DNA from: Chrysoperla carnea
Taxonomy: Eukaryota > Arthropoda > Insecta > Neuroptera > Chrysopidae
DNA: 64,000 nucleotides
NCBI RefSeq assembly: GCF_905475395.1
Contig: NC_058342.1
Coordinates: forward strand, 2,056,501 to 2,120,500
Direction: 5' to 3'
The translations under genes and the position numbers were made by a program. Under the pieces are notes generated by a model, which saw nothing but the letters and a program-made list of their open reading frames with translations, was not told the origin of the DNA and ran no database searches. This document shows, piece by piece, positions 43,100 to 53,130 of the stretch. Position 1 is the first letter of the stretch; every line of letters starts with the position of its first letter.

Positions 43100-43639
43100 A
43101 AATGAAATGTCGGCTTGTCAGACTACCATCAACTAGAGATGCTGCCACTCATACAGGACCTACTTCCAAGTTTAGGCGTGGATGAGAAGCTAAGAAAGCC
43201 ATCAAAATTTTTCTTCTCAATTTGGACGAAAGTTTACCCAATAAGACAGGAATTTTGCACAAACATTCTCATAACAACATATAATTGCACGAGCATTTAT
43301 TGACTTATACATTTATATACCGGGGTCGTGACCACAACGATGGACGCTACACTAGAACAGCTGCTTCATATAATAAGTTGCAAGTGTACGAGGGATTGTG
43401 GAACTGCAGGCTGCAGGCTGATGTGCTCTGCCGAGTGCAAGCAACGCGTGGGCAAAGCATGCATAAACTTCCCTCAGCCTGACACCAACAAAGCTGATAC
43501 GAATAATGAGAATGTGGACAACACTAATCTCCCATTTTCTCCTTCACCAAAAGTGCATCTGGAAGACAAGCTCGTGGACTTCGACGACGAGGAGGAGAAT
43601 CCGACAGCCCCTCAGCGAGCACAGATTTTCGTAACATGA
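43100..43639 (+). pseudogene. CXC-like cysteine-rich ORF fragment
   Basis: The frame 43328-43639 reads LEQLLHIISCKCTRDCGTAG, then CRLMCSAECKQRVGKACINF, followed by an acidic tail (LVDFDDEEENPTAP). The cysteine spacing resembles the CXC (tesmin/TSO1-like) repeat that ends several uncharacterised, probably transposon-derived arthropod proteins. Upstream, 43115-43250 (LPLIQDLLPSLGVDEKLRKP) may belong to the same decayed gene in another frame. Some expected cysteines are missing, and there is no start-to-domain continuity. The function is unknown. Confidence 0.45.
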
Positions 43640-44477
43640 TGTGTTACCTCTACGTGACTTTTAATTTTTTACCTAATCCTAATTATTTATAATTATATAC
43701 TGAATGTAAATCTTTTCTGCTAAATTTTCAAAACCTTTCCGACATCTTTTAATAGTTTTTAAAATAATTAAAAAATTTCAAAATCACAAACCAATATTAT
43801 TTTATTTGTTCAGACCCCTATAAAGGATTAAACCCAAGTCATTTTTCTGCTACTTTTTTACATTTCGAGAAACTTTGTCTACTTTTTTCGGATGTATCTC
43901 GGTTATTATTAAGTCTAGAAAATCGTCTAAAATACCAAAGTTTAGCAAATTCAATGTTCTACAACTTTATAATGAACTATTGAACAAAAAAAATGGGCTT
44001 AAGAGATATAGCGAGATATAAGCGAAAAGCAGAAAGAAGTTCGCAAATTTTGGGGTTTTTGGACCCTCCCTTCACGTTAGCTCAGGTTTCTCGAGGTCGA
44101 ATACTTAGGACCGACATGCTAGAGCACCCTCAAATAGCCTGTAAAAATTTCATTCCACAAACACCTTTTGTAATGCGTATAGTTGTAAAGCAATTTGTTT
44201 TATTTTGTAGCTCATATTATCTGGTTTTATTTAAATAAATAAATATGAGACCATATCATAGGATATTTAGTTGTTATTTTCACTAGAATGAAAAAATTAA
44301 TTGAAAAATTACACACTTGTCTTAATTGTCGGCCGCCATCTTTAATTTTTTAAATGGTATGTTTTTCATTTGATTGGGGGTGTAAATAAGAATTGATTTA
44401 CACCCCAATCACTTTAATCGGTGCAACCTTTTCGATTCTATAAACTTTAAATTATTGGAAAAAGTTCGCCATCTTTG
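43640..44477. other. Non-coding part of the inverted-repeat segment
   Basis: No family is recognisable. The 81-codon open frame at 43993-44238 shows no similarity I can name. Confidence 0.4.
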
Positions 44478-44599
44478 ATTCCAGTGGATGAAATTTTCGT
44501 TTCCTCGGATGAAATCATTCACGTTGGTCCCTAGTATCACTGGCAAAATGGCTTGCTTTCTGCATAAAATGCAGTTTTATTTTGCTAAGCCCTGTGGCT

Positions 44600-45480
44600 A
44601 ATTTCAAGTTTCTGGTAAATATAGTTAAATGCTAAATTCCGTTTGGTCCTAGTTTTTTAAACAGAATCTAAAATTTTGTTTCAATTGGTGTCAGACAGCA
44701 AACGTGTGGCTTATATTTTTACGATTAAGAGAAGCTCGAGAAGCTTGTTTTCCTTCCTGATGCTTACCTTCTTACTGAATTGTTGAAACATTACCAAAAG
44801 GCCCAATAAACTTCATAATTCGAGGATAGTGAATGCAAGTATGATTTTTGAATTTAAAGAGATACGGAAATAACTGATTACGAAGGCATAAAATTATTGA
44901 GTTTCAACATCTTATATTGCTGGGTTCTCTTCAGTTATTTTAGAGCTATCTGTCATCTGTTATTATTCTTAAAGATCTAAAAAGCTGCCAAACTTCATTG
45001 TCTGAAGGAATCAGATGTCCAATCATTAAGACATAAACAAATTATTAACTAGAGTTAACATTTCTTCTACAGTCATAATGATATATTTATTTTTTAAATG
45101 AGATTGAGAAATTTCTACGGGTATATCTTTGATATTTGGGTCATAAGAAAATGCTTTTATAATAATAATCAATTGAATTACTGAAAAAATTGTTTGTGTA
45201 ATAAAATAATCGAAAATATAAGCCATGTCATATCTATGAATCCCTTCTAATAAATCATGACATACATCAACGTATAAATTATTTTAAACATGGAATTCGG
45301 ACAGTTTATAAAAAACACACTCTTCATTTATTCCTGTTAAACTTAAATTTTTCATTTTTATAGGTTCATTGTAATTACCTATATTTCTCCAAGTACAATC
45401 GTTCTCATTAAAAGTGTTGTTAATATCTTTAAAATGTGTCAAACAAAATTTACAAAAAAAAAATTACAAGAAAAGTTCTC
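44600..45480 (-). pseudogene. Transposase-like remnant with VDVCHDLLEG motif
   Basis: On the minus strand, in shifting frames, a CKFCLTHFKDINNTFNEND stretch is followed by GINEECVFYKLSEFHV, NNLYVDVCHDLLEGIHRYD, KDIPVEISQSHLKNKYIIMT, GHLIPSDNEVWQLFRSLRII, HYPRIMKFIGPFGNVSTI and GKHQEGKQASR. This set of motifs (D-x-x-H-D-L-L-E-G, later H-Y-P...G-P) is familiar from a group of uncharacterised transposon-derived arthropod proteins. I cannot name the superfamily with confidence. Frame breaks are frequent. Confidence 0.65.
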
Positions 45481-45649
45481 TTGAAAAAAATCAAAAAAAA
45501 GTAACTACCGAATTTGACGCAAACTACCCCCGTACTGCTCGTTTAGCTGGAATTATACCTAATAAAGCCACCTTGATCATATCCTATTTGTTCAATCAAA
45601 TCATATACCCAAAGTAGCTTAATTGTCTTTTTCTTACGGGTTTGCTCAG

Positions 45650-46640
45650 TTCTGGTGAAAGTCCAATAATTTCAATCACTTTACTATTTGATGCACATGT
45701 GTTCTATGAAATTTTTAGAATCCTTCTATCACATTCCAAGTTCATTTATTGTTTTCATTATATTTGCTGACAAGGTTCAAGTTTCACAAGCATAAAGAAA
45801 AACTAACCAAACGTAACATTTTAAAAACAGCACACGTACACTTTTGTTTATCCATTAAAAGCTTTTAAAGTTTAAAGAATGCACTCTTTCCTTGCCCTAT
45901 CCTTGATTTTATTTCATCACTAGTCTTGTTAAACACCAACACACTCTATTTTAATATTTTCTGTCACTTTTTTCTGTCTAAATACCATTACTTTAGTTTT
46001 CTTTTCATTCATTTTCAGATTCCACTCTTCACTAGCATTAACTACTTTATCCACTAAAATTTGGAGATCAATTTTGTGCCATTAACACTGTATCATCAAC
46101 ATAACGTATTTTTTTTAGCATGTGTTCATGAATTTTCACTCCGATATCACAGTCCTTTAATGCCTTATCCATAATCACTTCACTATAAATATTATATAAA
46201 ATAGGTGATAATATACATCCTTGCCTAATACCTTTCCCTATTTTTATCCAATTTGTACTCCCTCCCTTTGCAACTACAGCCGCTTTCTGATGTTATATAG
46301 TTGCATGATTATGTTTGTTATATTGTTCTCGATTTCACAATCCCGAAGCATTTTAAATAGTTTATCTTGGTTGATGCTATCCAACGCCTTTTCATAGTCT
46401 ATACACATAGATGCCTTTTTGCATTCGAACATTCTTTCCACAACCGTTCCTAACATAAAAATTGCTTCTCTCGTTCTCATTAGTTTTCTGAAGCCGAACT
46501 AATTATTGCTTAGTTGATTTTATATTTTCGCTTGTATTCTATTAAGAAGGATTTTCAAGAATATTTTCGATGTATGAATGACTAGGCTTACGGTACAAAA
46601 TTCTTCACATTTGCGTGAATTATTTTTTTAAAGGTATAAA
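45650..46640 (-). pseudogene. LINE E reverse transcriptase, YVDD box present
   Basis: The minus strand reads KIFLKILLNRIQAKI, FGFRKLMRTREAIFMLGTVV, motif A as SMCIDYEKALDSINQDKLF (46274-46480), then GSTNWIKIGKGIRQGCILSP, DKALKDCDIGVKIHEHMLKK, IRYVDDTVLMAQN (near 46100) and EEWNLKMNEKKTKVMVF. This is a nearly complete RT palm, interrupted by several single-base frameshifts. It ends with the thumb at about 45650. Confidence 0.88.
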
Positions 46641-46649
46641 TAGGGATTT

Positions 46650-47400
46650 ACAGAAATCGTCAGGTATATTTTCACTTTCATATATAACATTGACCATGTT
46701 TAAAACGCTATTCAAAATATTTTCATTTACAGTTTGAACCATTTCACATGATATCCTATCATATCCCAATGCTTTATCTTCTCCTTTAGATTTGATTGGC
46801 CATACCAGTTCTTCTTACAATATTTTTTTGGCTCATTCTGCTCCTCCGCTACTGGTTGTTTGCTGCTTTTCTGAGATTCTTCTATGTCATCACCTTTAAA
46901 TTTCTCCATGATATTTTTTCCCAAATTTTTATTCTTCATGTTTTTCATGGGCTAATTCATTTTTTCGTTCAGCAGACACTACAAGGCCTTTCTGTTATCC
47001 AAGCTATAGTTTTTTTTTTTTTTTTCTTGATACACGTTCTGGTCGTTCTTTGTTGCTTTGAGTTGTTCTATTAATTCATATTTCTTACAAACTCATTCTT
47101 CTTTTGCGTATTTTATTCTACGTTCGATTTGTTTTTCAATTTCATGGTATTTAATCGGGTTTGTCTCTTTATGTATTTTTCTTTCTGCCATCATTTCGAG
47201 TATTTATTTTTTCATCCAAGTTTTTTTTTTGCTTACTTGTTTAGCTTGAATTGCAGTGCGTGTTGCTATTTTTAAGCTATCCTCAATATTGATCCAAATT
47301 TCGTTAATGGACTTTTCATTGCCTCCTTGAATGTGATTTTTTTCATATTTTTCGTTAAATATTTCATTATTTGAGTTTTTATAACTTTTCTTTATGTTTA
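46650..47400 (-). pseudogene. LINE E linker between endonuclease and RT
   Basis: The minus strand holds a basic, lysine-rich coding remnant (KNMKNKNLGKNIMEKFKGDD and neighbours), located where the endonuclease-RT linker belongs. The poly-T runs visible on the plus strand (46980-47030, 47218-47230) are lysine codons and A runs of this region. Confidence 0.55.
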
Positions 47401-47409
47401 ATTCTGATG

Positions 47410-47985
47410 CGATGAATATCTTGTAGACCAGATATTTAAATAAAAATTTATTTATTTAATTAAATTTACAATTTAATTTACAATTGTACAAAACGTTAAG
47501 TAACAACAATTAAAAATAAATATTTTAATGAAACAAATTATCTAACAATCCGAACGTATGTCAAACGATTGTAATAATAAGTATTATTGAAAAAAAGTTA
47601 TCCGAACCCGAACATACGTCAAAAAGTTTGGATACTAAGTATATTTGTACATTAGATAGTTTACTTTATATATGCTTTTAAAATACTGCTTAGTACTTAA
47701 GGGAAGCGTTTTAAGAGATCCTTTTTGTATATGATCTTTTGTACATCACTTTAGACCGTCCAGATGTTTTAACATTATTATTATTATATTTCTCTTAATA
47801 TTTAAAGGTCAGTTTTCTGAGAAACTATTTGAGTATAGCAATATTTAAAATAAACTTTCTAAAATCACTATTCTAATTTATGTTAACTAATAAACAAAAT
47901 TCGTAATATGCACATGTTGCATTATAATATGGTTTTAAGTATATATAAAAAAAATATAAGTATGTGAGAATATATAATTTGTGCG
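47410..47985. other. AT-rich insertion in LINE E
   Basis: The LINE E coding similarity stops at about 47400 and resumes at 47990 (SDHNLLVAHK). The 0.58 kb between is very AT-rich, with repeated ACATACGTCAAA/ACGTATGTCAAA words near 47550-47620, and has no ORF. It is probably a small inserted element. Confidence 0.5.
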
Positions 47986-47989
47986 CAAC

Positions 47990-48660
47990 CAACAAGTTAT
48001 GATCCGAGTTGATATCAGCACCAGGGTATGTTTTTACATTTAGGATATTGTTTTTGTATCTGATATTTATTAATATGAAATTTATTTGGTTTCAAACAAT
48101 ATAATTTTCTGAATCAGCTGGTGATTTCCATGTATCCAGACGTCTTTAGGGATGTTTAAACCAGGTATTAGAAACTATTAAATTGTACTTTGTGCAAAAG
48201 TCTACCAGCATATCCCCCCTCTCGTTTTTTTTCCTATTCCAAACTGTCCAATTATATTTGAAACTCGCCCACTTCTTATTTTGGCGTTGAAATCCCCTTA
48301 AATTATGAACATTTCTTGGCTACCAACCATTTTTATTGCATTTTCAGTTATGTATGGAATTCTTTACATTCCTGTTCAGCATTCCTTGCTGTTGATGCAT
48401 ACATCTGTATTAAAATTTTACTATTGCATTTTGTACTTAAGTTCATTATCATAATCATTTCCGATATTGGAATACAGGCTGTTACTAAATTGTCCTTTTC
48501 TTGTCTGATAGCAAAACCTACACCGTTGGTGCGATGAACCGCCTGAATAGTACACACTATAACCATTCTTTAATATTTTACCGCTACCGGTCCATCTCAC
48601 CTCACTAAGTCCCACTATGTCTATTTTGTAAGCTTTCAGCTTTTCTGTTAAATTTTCAAC
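47990..48660 (-). pseudogene. LINE E APE-type endonuclease
   Basis: The minus strand reads GLSEVRWTGSGKILKNGYSV (the E of the metal site), then NGVGFAIRQEKDNLVTACIP, FRGFQRQNKKWASFKYN (the expected GDxN position is changed to RGFQR), NERGDMLVDFCTKYNLIVSN, NTWFKHP with RRLDTWKSP, and YPGADINSDHNLLVAHK with the SDH motif. The order and spacing are complete for an APE endonuclease. Several frameshifts are present. Confidence 0.85.
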
Positions 48661-49560
48661 TCTTGTTTAGGCTTCTCACATTCCAGGTAGCTATGCTTAG
48701 AATATCCTTTTCATTACTTTTGGATATATTTTTATTGTCTACAACGTTGTCCTTTTTCATTTCGGTAGTCTTCCCGGGCCGCGTACGATGGTGGATTTCC
48801 GTTGCCTTCCATCGGTCGTTACTTCAGAGCTTCTGGCTTTCGTTTATTGGCTTAGTTTTCTTGATTTCCAAAGCCGATTTGCTATAAAAAAATTTGTAAT
48901 TTTATTTTGTATTCTTTGGTCTGTTATATCATTTCCTTGGCGTCTTATAGTTTTTTAAAATTGTTGATTTTCTCCCCTTTTTTGTAATTCGTCACCTTCC
49001 TCTTCACTTCTTTGTCTTTTATTTTGTGTTGAATCCTTTGTGGTATTTAATACTCTCTTTAGAATTTCTAGCTCATCTTTGTTGTAGTATTTTCCTTCGT
49101 AAAAAAGTTTATTTCCCCTCATACTTGCTTTTTTCCCATTTACTCTAAGTTGCTGCTATTTCCTCTCTCACTTCCTTGGGCAAGTTTTCTTTAATAATTA
49201 TTTTTGAATTTTTTTAGAAGCCATTTTTATATCAAAACTTTTTTTTTCAATATCGAAGTTGTAAATCCCCCTAACACTGGCCTTGCTCGGCTCCCTCTTT
49301 CTCCTGTGGTAAAAATTAATGTCTGTGTTGTTACCAATAAGGTCTTTTCCTATTACCCATATAAGGTCTTGTATAGTTTCTTGCAATTGAAGATTGCCCA
49401 TTTCTTTTTCATTTCTCATCTCATTTTCTCATTTCATTTTTTTTATAAGTTTTTTTTGTATTTAACTTTTTTAACTTTTGTTCGTTTATAAACAAATGTT
49501 TTTGCCTCTTGGTATTTGTTTATTCTTGTTTTTTTTTGCTTATATGTTGGTAAGTATTTT
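48661..49560 (-). pseudogene. LINE E N-terminal region
   Basis: Minus-strand open pieces such as 49198-49419 (NLQLQETIQDLIWVIGKDL) and a lysine-rich continuation lie where ORF1 or the ORF2 N-terminus should be. The similarity is weak. A GC-richer stretch near 49570-49620 marks the probable 5' boundary. Confidence 0.4.
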
Positions 49561-49934
49561 GTTTTAGGTTTTAGGGCCGCATCGATAACTTGGATTACTA
49601 GCAGCCCGCACATGCGATCTTTTTTGCTAATCCATTTGCAAACACCGGTAAGTATGTCAGTGTAAATAAATAAAATTTAACGAAAGTATTTACATCACAA
49701 AAACAGTAAATAGTACGCAAATTAAAACTAAATATTGATTAAACCAGTATAAAGTTCTCAAATTAAAAATAAATACCAAATATTTAAATATTAAAATATA
49801 CTATTTTCTATATAGACTATACCTAAAACTAAATCTTCCTACACTACAGTACTTGTTTTGTAACTCATTACACATGATATACATCTTGCAGTGTGGAGAA
49901 CACACTGCCAAATCGAATGTAAATTAAAATATTA
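49561..49934. other. Junction region, nothing recognised
   Basis: AT-rich DNA between LINE E and the second gypsy-group element. No LTR is visible. Confidence 0.35.
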
Positions 49935-50336
49935 TCACAGACGTATCACAATAAAAATTATATGCAATAATACTTTTAAAAAAATTATCACATATTTATC
50001 ACAACAACAACAATCAACAAAAAGATATAATTTTTTCGCTACTGGCCTAGGTCTAAGTCTAGGCTTGGCGGCCTTTACATATTCGTCATCTTTTTGTAGG
50101 TGCTCCTTCATGTTCGTCGAGAACTTGTCGATATTAATCAACAGCGTGCTGTCTGAGAGTCTATCGATTTCGTCTCTCGTCCTAGCATACTTTCCCCTGG
50201 TAAGTCCTGACTCGAGGATGTTACCGAAAGTGCTCATTAAGTCCAGAAATCCTATCCCAAATTGCAGAGTAACCTCTATCCCAAATCGTAGAGTAAGATT
50301 AAGTAAAGATCTGCACATTATTAGTGAAGATGGCAT
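49935..50336 (-). CDS. Orphan ORF on the minus strand, unknown
   Basis: This is a 133-codon frame on the strand opposite to the gypsy-group gag. Its middle, from MSTFGNILESGLTRGKYART through DEIDRLSDSTLLINIDKFST to KDDEYVKAAKPRLRPR, is polar and amphipathic and looks like real protein, whereas the plus-strand reading of the same bases does not. The underlying DNA (about 50030-50290) is noticeably GC-richer than its surroundings. Two 25-bp near-repeats (TATCCCAAATTGCAGAGTAA type) lie at 50252-50300, where it meets the gag-like sequence. I do not recognise a family. It may be a captured exon or a viral fragment. Confidence 0.35.
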   Translation of the reverse strand: MPSSLIMCRSLLNLTLRFGIEVTLQFGIGFLDLMSTFGNILESGLTRGKYARTRDEIDRLSDSTLLINIDKFSTNMKEHLQKDDEYVKAAKPRLRPRPVAKKLYLFVDCCCCDKYVIIFLKVLLHIIFIVIRL

Positions 50337-51460
50337 AGATAATACAATAGTTCACCCCGAACTTGAAAATATTGCTTTAAAATTACGAAATATATCCTTA
50401 CCTTATACCAGTTTTAACGAAGGCATCCTTCATACATTTTTGGAAATGGCTGAAGTTATTACAGCACCGCTAAACCGTGAATCTCAAATTAAAATTAATA
50501 TTTTAAAACAAAAATTACGTGGACAAGCAAGAGCAGCACTTATAGCTGCTGGCAACCCAAATACATGGCCCGAAATAGAAGAAATTTTATTAATGAATTT
50601 TGTTGACAATCGAACTATAGATTCTATTAACGTGAAATTAAATTATCTAGTACAAGGCAATAAATCATTAAAATAATACTATACCGAAACAATCGATTTA
50701 CAAACGGTATTACTTAATACTTTCGATAATAATCAAGGAGTCAAGGAGATGTAACTAAAGGACAATAAATTGTTCATACAAATAATGTACCTAGTTCTTT
50801 CATATCTGAACTCAATCCTTAGGATATATAGTTAGAGCTAATACACATAAAAATTTAAAAGAAGCGTGTGCTATTTGCCAAAATGAAATTGCTATGCAAC
50901 ACGCAAGCAAGGAAAGAAACAAATTTAGACAAAATGTAAAACCAAGTATACAAAAACCTATTTCACCGAATTATTCATAAACAAGTAAACATTTGCAACA
51001 ATATAATAGACCACCAATTCAAAATAATTTCAATAATTTAAGACCTAACTATAATAATAATCATTCTTCCCCTATGTTTGTCCACAATTTCAATCAGCCA
51101 GATTTAATCCACCACAAAATCCCTTTAATTTGCCACAGCATTATATACCTTTACAAACGAATCGATCTGTTTGGAATGTAATGCAAAAATCAAACTATAA
51201 TAACTCTAATAATCGTCCAACTCTAATGGACATATCAAGTGGCAATAGTCGTCAAATATTACACAGAAGTAATAATTTGAATATCGAAGAAGAACAAGAA
51301 TATTTTGACCCAAACTCTTATTATTCAGAAAATTATCTTGCTGAAAAATATTATCAAGAAAATCACAACGAAAAATTCGCAACAGCCCAATACGTAAATG
51401 ACAAAAGCCAGAGTTACTATTACGAAGCATCCCCTATTCAGAATTTGAATGATTAAGAAG
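50300..51460 (+). pseudogene. gag: Gypsy-group gag
   Basis: The first part (to 50676) reads NTIVHPELENIALKLRNISL, FLEMAEVITAPLNRESQIKI and KLRGQARAALIAAGNPNTWP, a gypsy/errantivirus-type Gag capsid core. A TAA at 50674 and further breaks follow. The C-terminal part (50993-51456) is Q/N/Y-rich and has PTLMDISSGNSRQILHRSN, matching the related gag at about 32000. No CCHC knuckle was seen. Confidence 0.8.
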
Positions 51461-51479
51461 TGGCTCAGAAAATATCTGA

Positions 51480-51665
51480 ACGTATAGAAAAACCTGATGA
51501 TCAAAATTTTATGGCAAAAGCCTCCATACAGCTGGATACATAAAACTTAATAATCTAAACGCTAATACATTACCCGATATAAAAATCAATAACCTAAAAA
51601 TTTTAATTGATACTGGCGCTGATGGTCATTTTATTCTCCCTAAACATTGTCATCATTGTACAAAA
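51480..51665 (+). pseudogene. Gypsy-group protease fragment
   Basis: In one frame NNLKILIDTGADGHFILPKH shows the DTGA catalytic motif. The rest of the domain is broken, and 51665-52000 contains no recognisable coding sequence. Confidence 0.75.
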
Positions 51666-51999
51666 TATAAAACACTAAAATAACAAACGCTTTAAAGAAT
51701 TTTATAATCACAGAAAAAATAATCGTAGACTTTTACCCGGACTAAATAACAATAATTTGGAAAGTGGTAAAAATATAATTGAAATGATGGACTATAAAGA
51801 GGAACTGAAGCAAAAGGATATGGCTAGAATTATTAAAAAAATATTAAGCGTAAGGAAGGGGAAGTTAGAGTAACAATTTGTTTAATTTTTTTTTTATAAA
51901 TATAATGTATAATTAAATTAAAAGCTGTAAATTGATAAGTTTTAGAGTCAAATAAATAAATAATAATAATAATTTAAATTCCGAAGAAAAAAATAAATT

Positions 52000-52786
52000 A
52001 ATAAATCTCTGTTCAAAATATAGAGATATATTCTATAACCGAAACGTCGAAATGACTTTTACAGCTACAGTAAATAGACAAATTCAAGAAATGCTAGATT
52101 AAAATATTATTCGACATTCAAATTCTCCTTGGAGTGCCCCAGTATTTATAGTTCGCAAAAAAGCAGATCCGTTTGAAATTAGGAAATTTAGACTTATAAC
52201 TGACTATAGAAAACTTTATGAAAATACTATAGACGATGGGTATCCTATTCCAAATATTCATGATATCTCGGATAAGCTAAGAAAATTTCAGTATTTCACA
52301 ACCTTGGGCTTAGTGTCAGGATATCACCAAATTGAAGTGCATCCTAATGACATAGCGCAAACAGCTTTCAGTGTTGATAACGGACATTATGAATTTACAC
52401 GTATGACCTTTGGACTTAAGAATGCTCTAGCAACCTTCCAAAGAGTAATGGATAATTTGCTACGTGAATACATTGGACATAACGTTTTAGTATATATGCA
52501 TGACATTATTATCTATTCTGCATCTCTAGATGAACACATACAAGTTTTATCTAAAGTATTCGACAAACTTAGAAAACATTATTTTAAAACTGAATTGGAC
52601 AAATGTGAACTTCTACATAAAGAAATTGAGTTCTTAGGACACATAGTAACAACAGAAGGTATTAAACCAAATCCCAAAAAGATCGAAGCAATAGAAAAGT
52701 TTCCTTTACCCAAGACTGTCACCCAAATTAAATCATTTTTAAGATTGATAGGCTACTATCGAAAATTCATTAAAGATTTTGATTAG
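52000..52786 (+). pseudogene. Gypsy-group reverse transcriptase with mutated catalytic residues
   Basis: Fingers: VNRQIQEMLD, a TAA stop, then NIIRHSNSPWSAPVFIVRKK and RKFRLITDYRKLYENTIDDG. Motif A reads TLGLVSGYHQIEV, where LDLxSGYHQ is expected; GGC at 52307-52309 replaces the Asp codon. Motif C reads VYMHDIIIYS, where YxDD is expected; CAT at 52499-52501 gives His for the first Asp. The thumb region HKEIEFLGHIVTTEGIKPNP is intact. The frame ends at 52786 (YYRKFIKDFD). Confidence 0.92.
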
Positions 52787-53130
52787 GAGCCGTATTACTC
52801 CAAAAACACGATGACGGTATCCACCCAATCATGTACTGCTCCAGAAAATTAAATCCTGCAGAAATTCGTTACAATGCACATGAGTTAGAAATGCTAGCAG
52901 TGATCAATGCTCTCGATAAGTTTAAGGATTTCTTACTCGATCGTAAATTTACCCTTCAGACCGATTGCAGTTCTCTCCTTTGGTTATTCAACTCTCCGGC
53001 CAGATTCAATAAACTCTCGCGTTGGATCCTTAAAATTTCCAGATTTGATTTCACGCCCGAACATATTAAGGGCCAACACAATAATATGGCCGATTTTCTC
53101 TCCAAACTCTATGAATCACAGGATGTAAAC
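52787..53130 (+). pseudogene. Gypsy-group RNase H, N-terminally deleted
   Basis: After the RT frame, another frame resumes with LGAVLLQKHDDGIHPIMYCS, then KLNPAEIRYNAHELEMLAVI, FTLQTDCSSLLWLFN and HIKGQHNNMADFLSKL. The RT-RNase H connection and the first RNase H strand with its catalytic Asp are missing, so a deletion has joined KDFD to LGAVL. Confidence 0.88.

Larger units (their letters stand above)
42523..44573. mobile_element. 2-kb segment bounded by about 80-95-bp inverted repeats
   Basis: The left arm (42523-42602) and right arm (44478-44573) are imperfect reverse complements with shared words such as GATTTCATCCGAGGAAA and AAATTTCATCCACTGGA. Between them lies a mostly non-coding interior with one cysteine-rich ORF. 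The same terminal sequence recurs at 19431-19530, and the adjacent transposase remnant starts just outside the right arm. It could be a non-autonomous DNA transposon, or two pieces of one family inserted head to head. Confidence 0.55.
45640..49560 (-). mobile_element. LINE E: non-LTR element with CD2-like endonuclease
   Basis: On the minus strand the order is a possible ORF1/N-terminal region (49420-48700), an endonuclease (48660-48000), a 0.58-kb insertion (about 47985-47410), a linker (47400-46650) and RT (46640-45650). The endonuclease and RT match a widespread invertebrate group whose endonuclease is often annotated as craniofacial development protein 2-like (family knowledge). The catalytic residues look largely intact, but the frames are broken in many places. 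Confidence 0.8.

Noticed and set aside
46796..47249. Hydrophobic phenylalanine-rich plus-strand frames suggesting membrane proteins
   Set aside because: They are the antisense of a lysine-rich LINE linker; poly-A on the minus strand reads as Phe on the plus strand.
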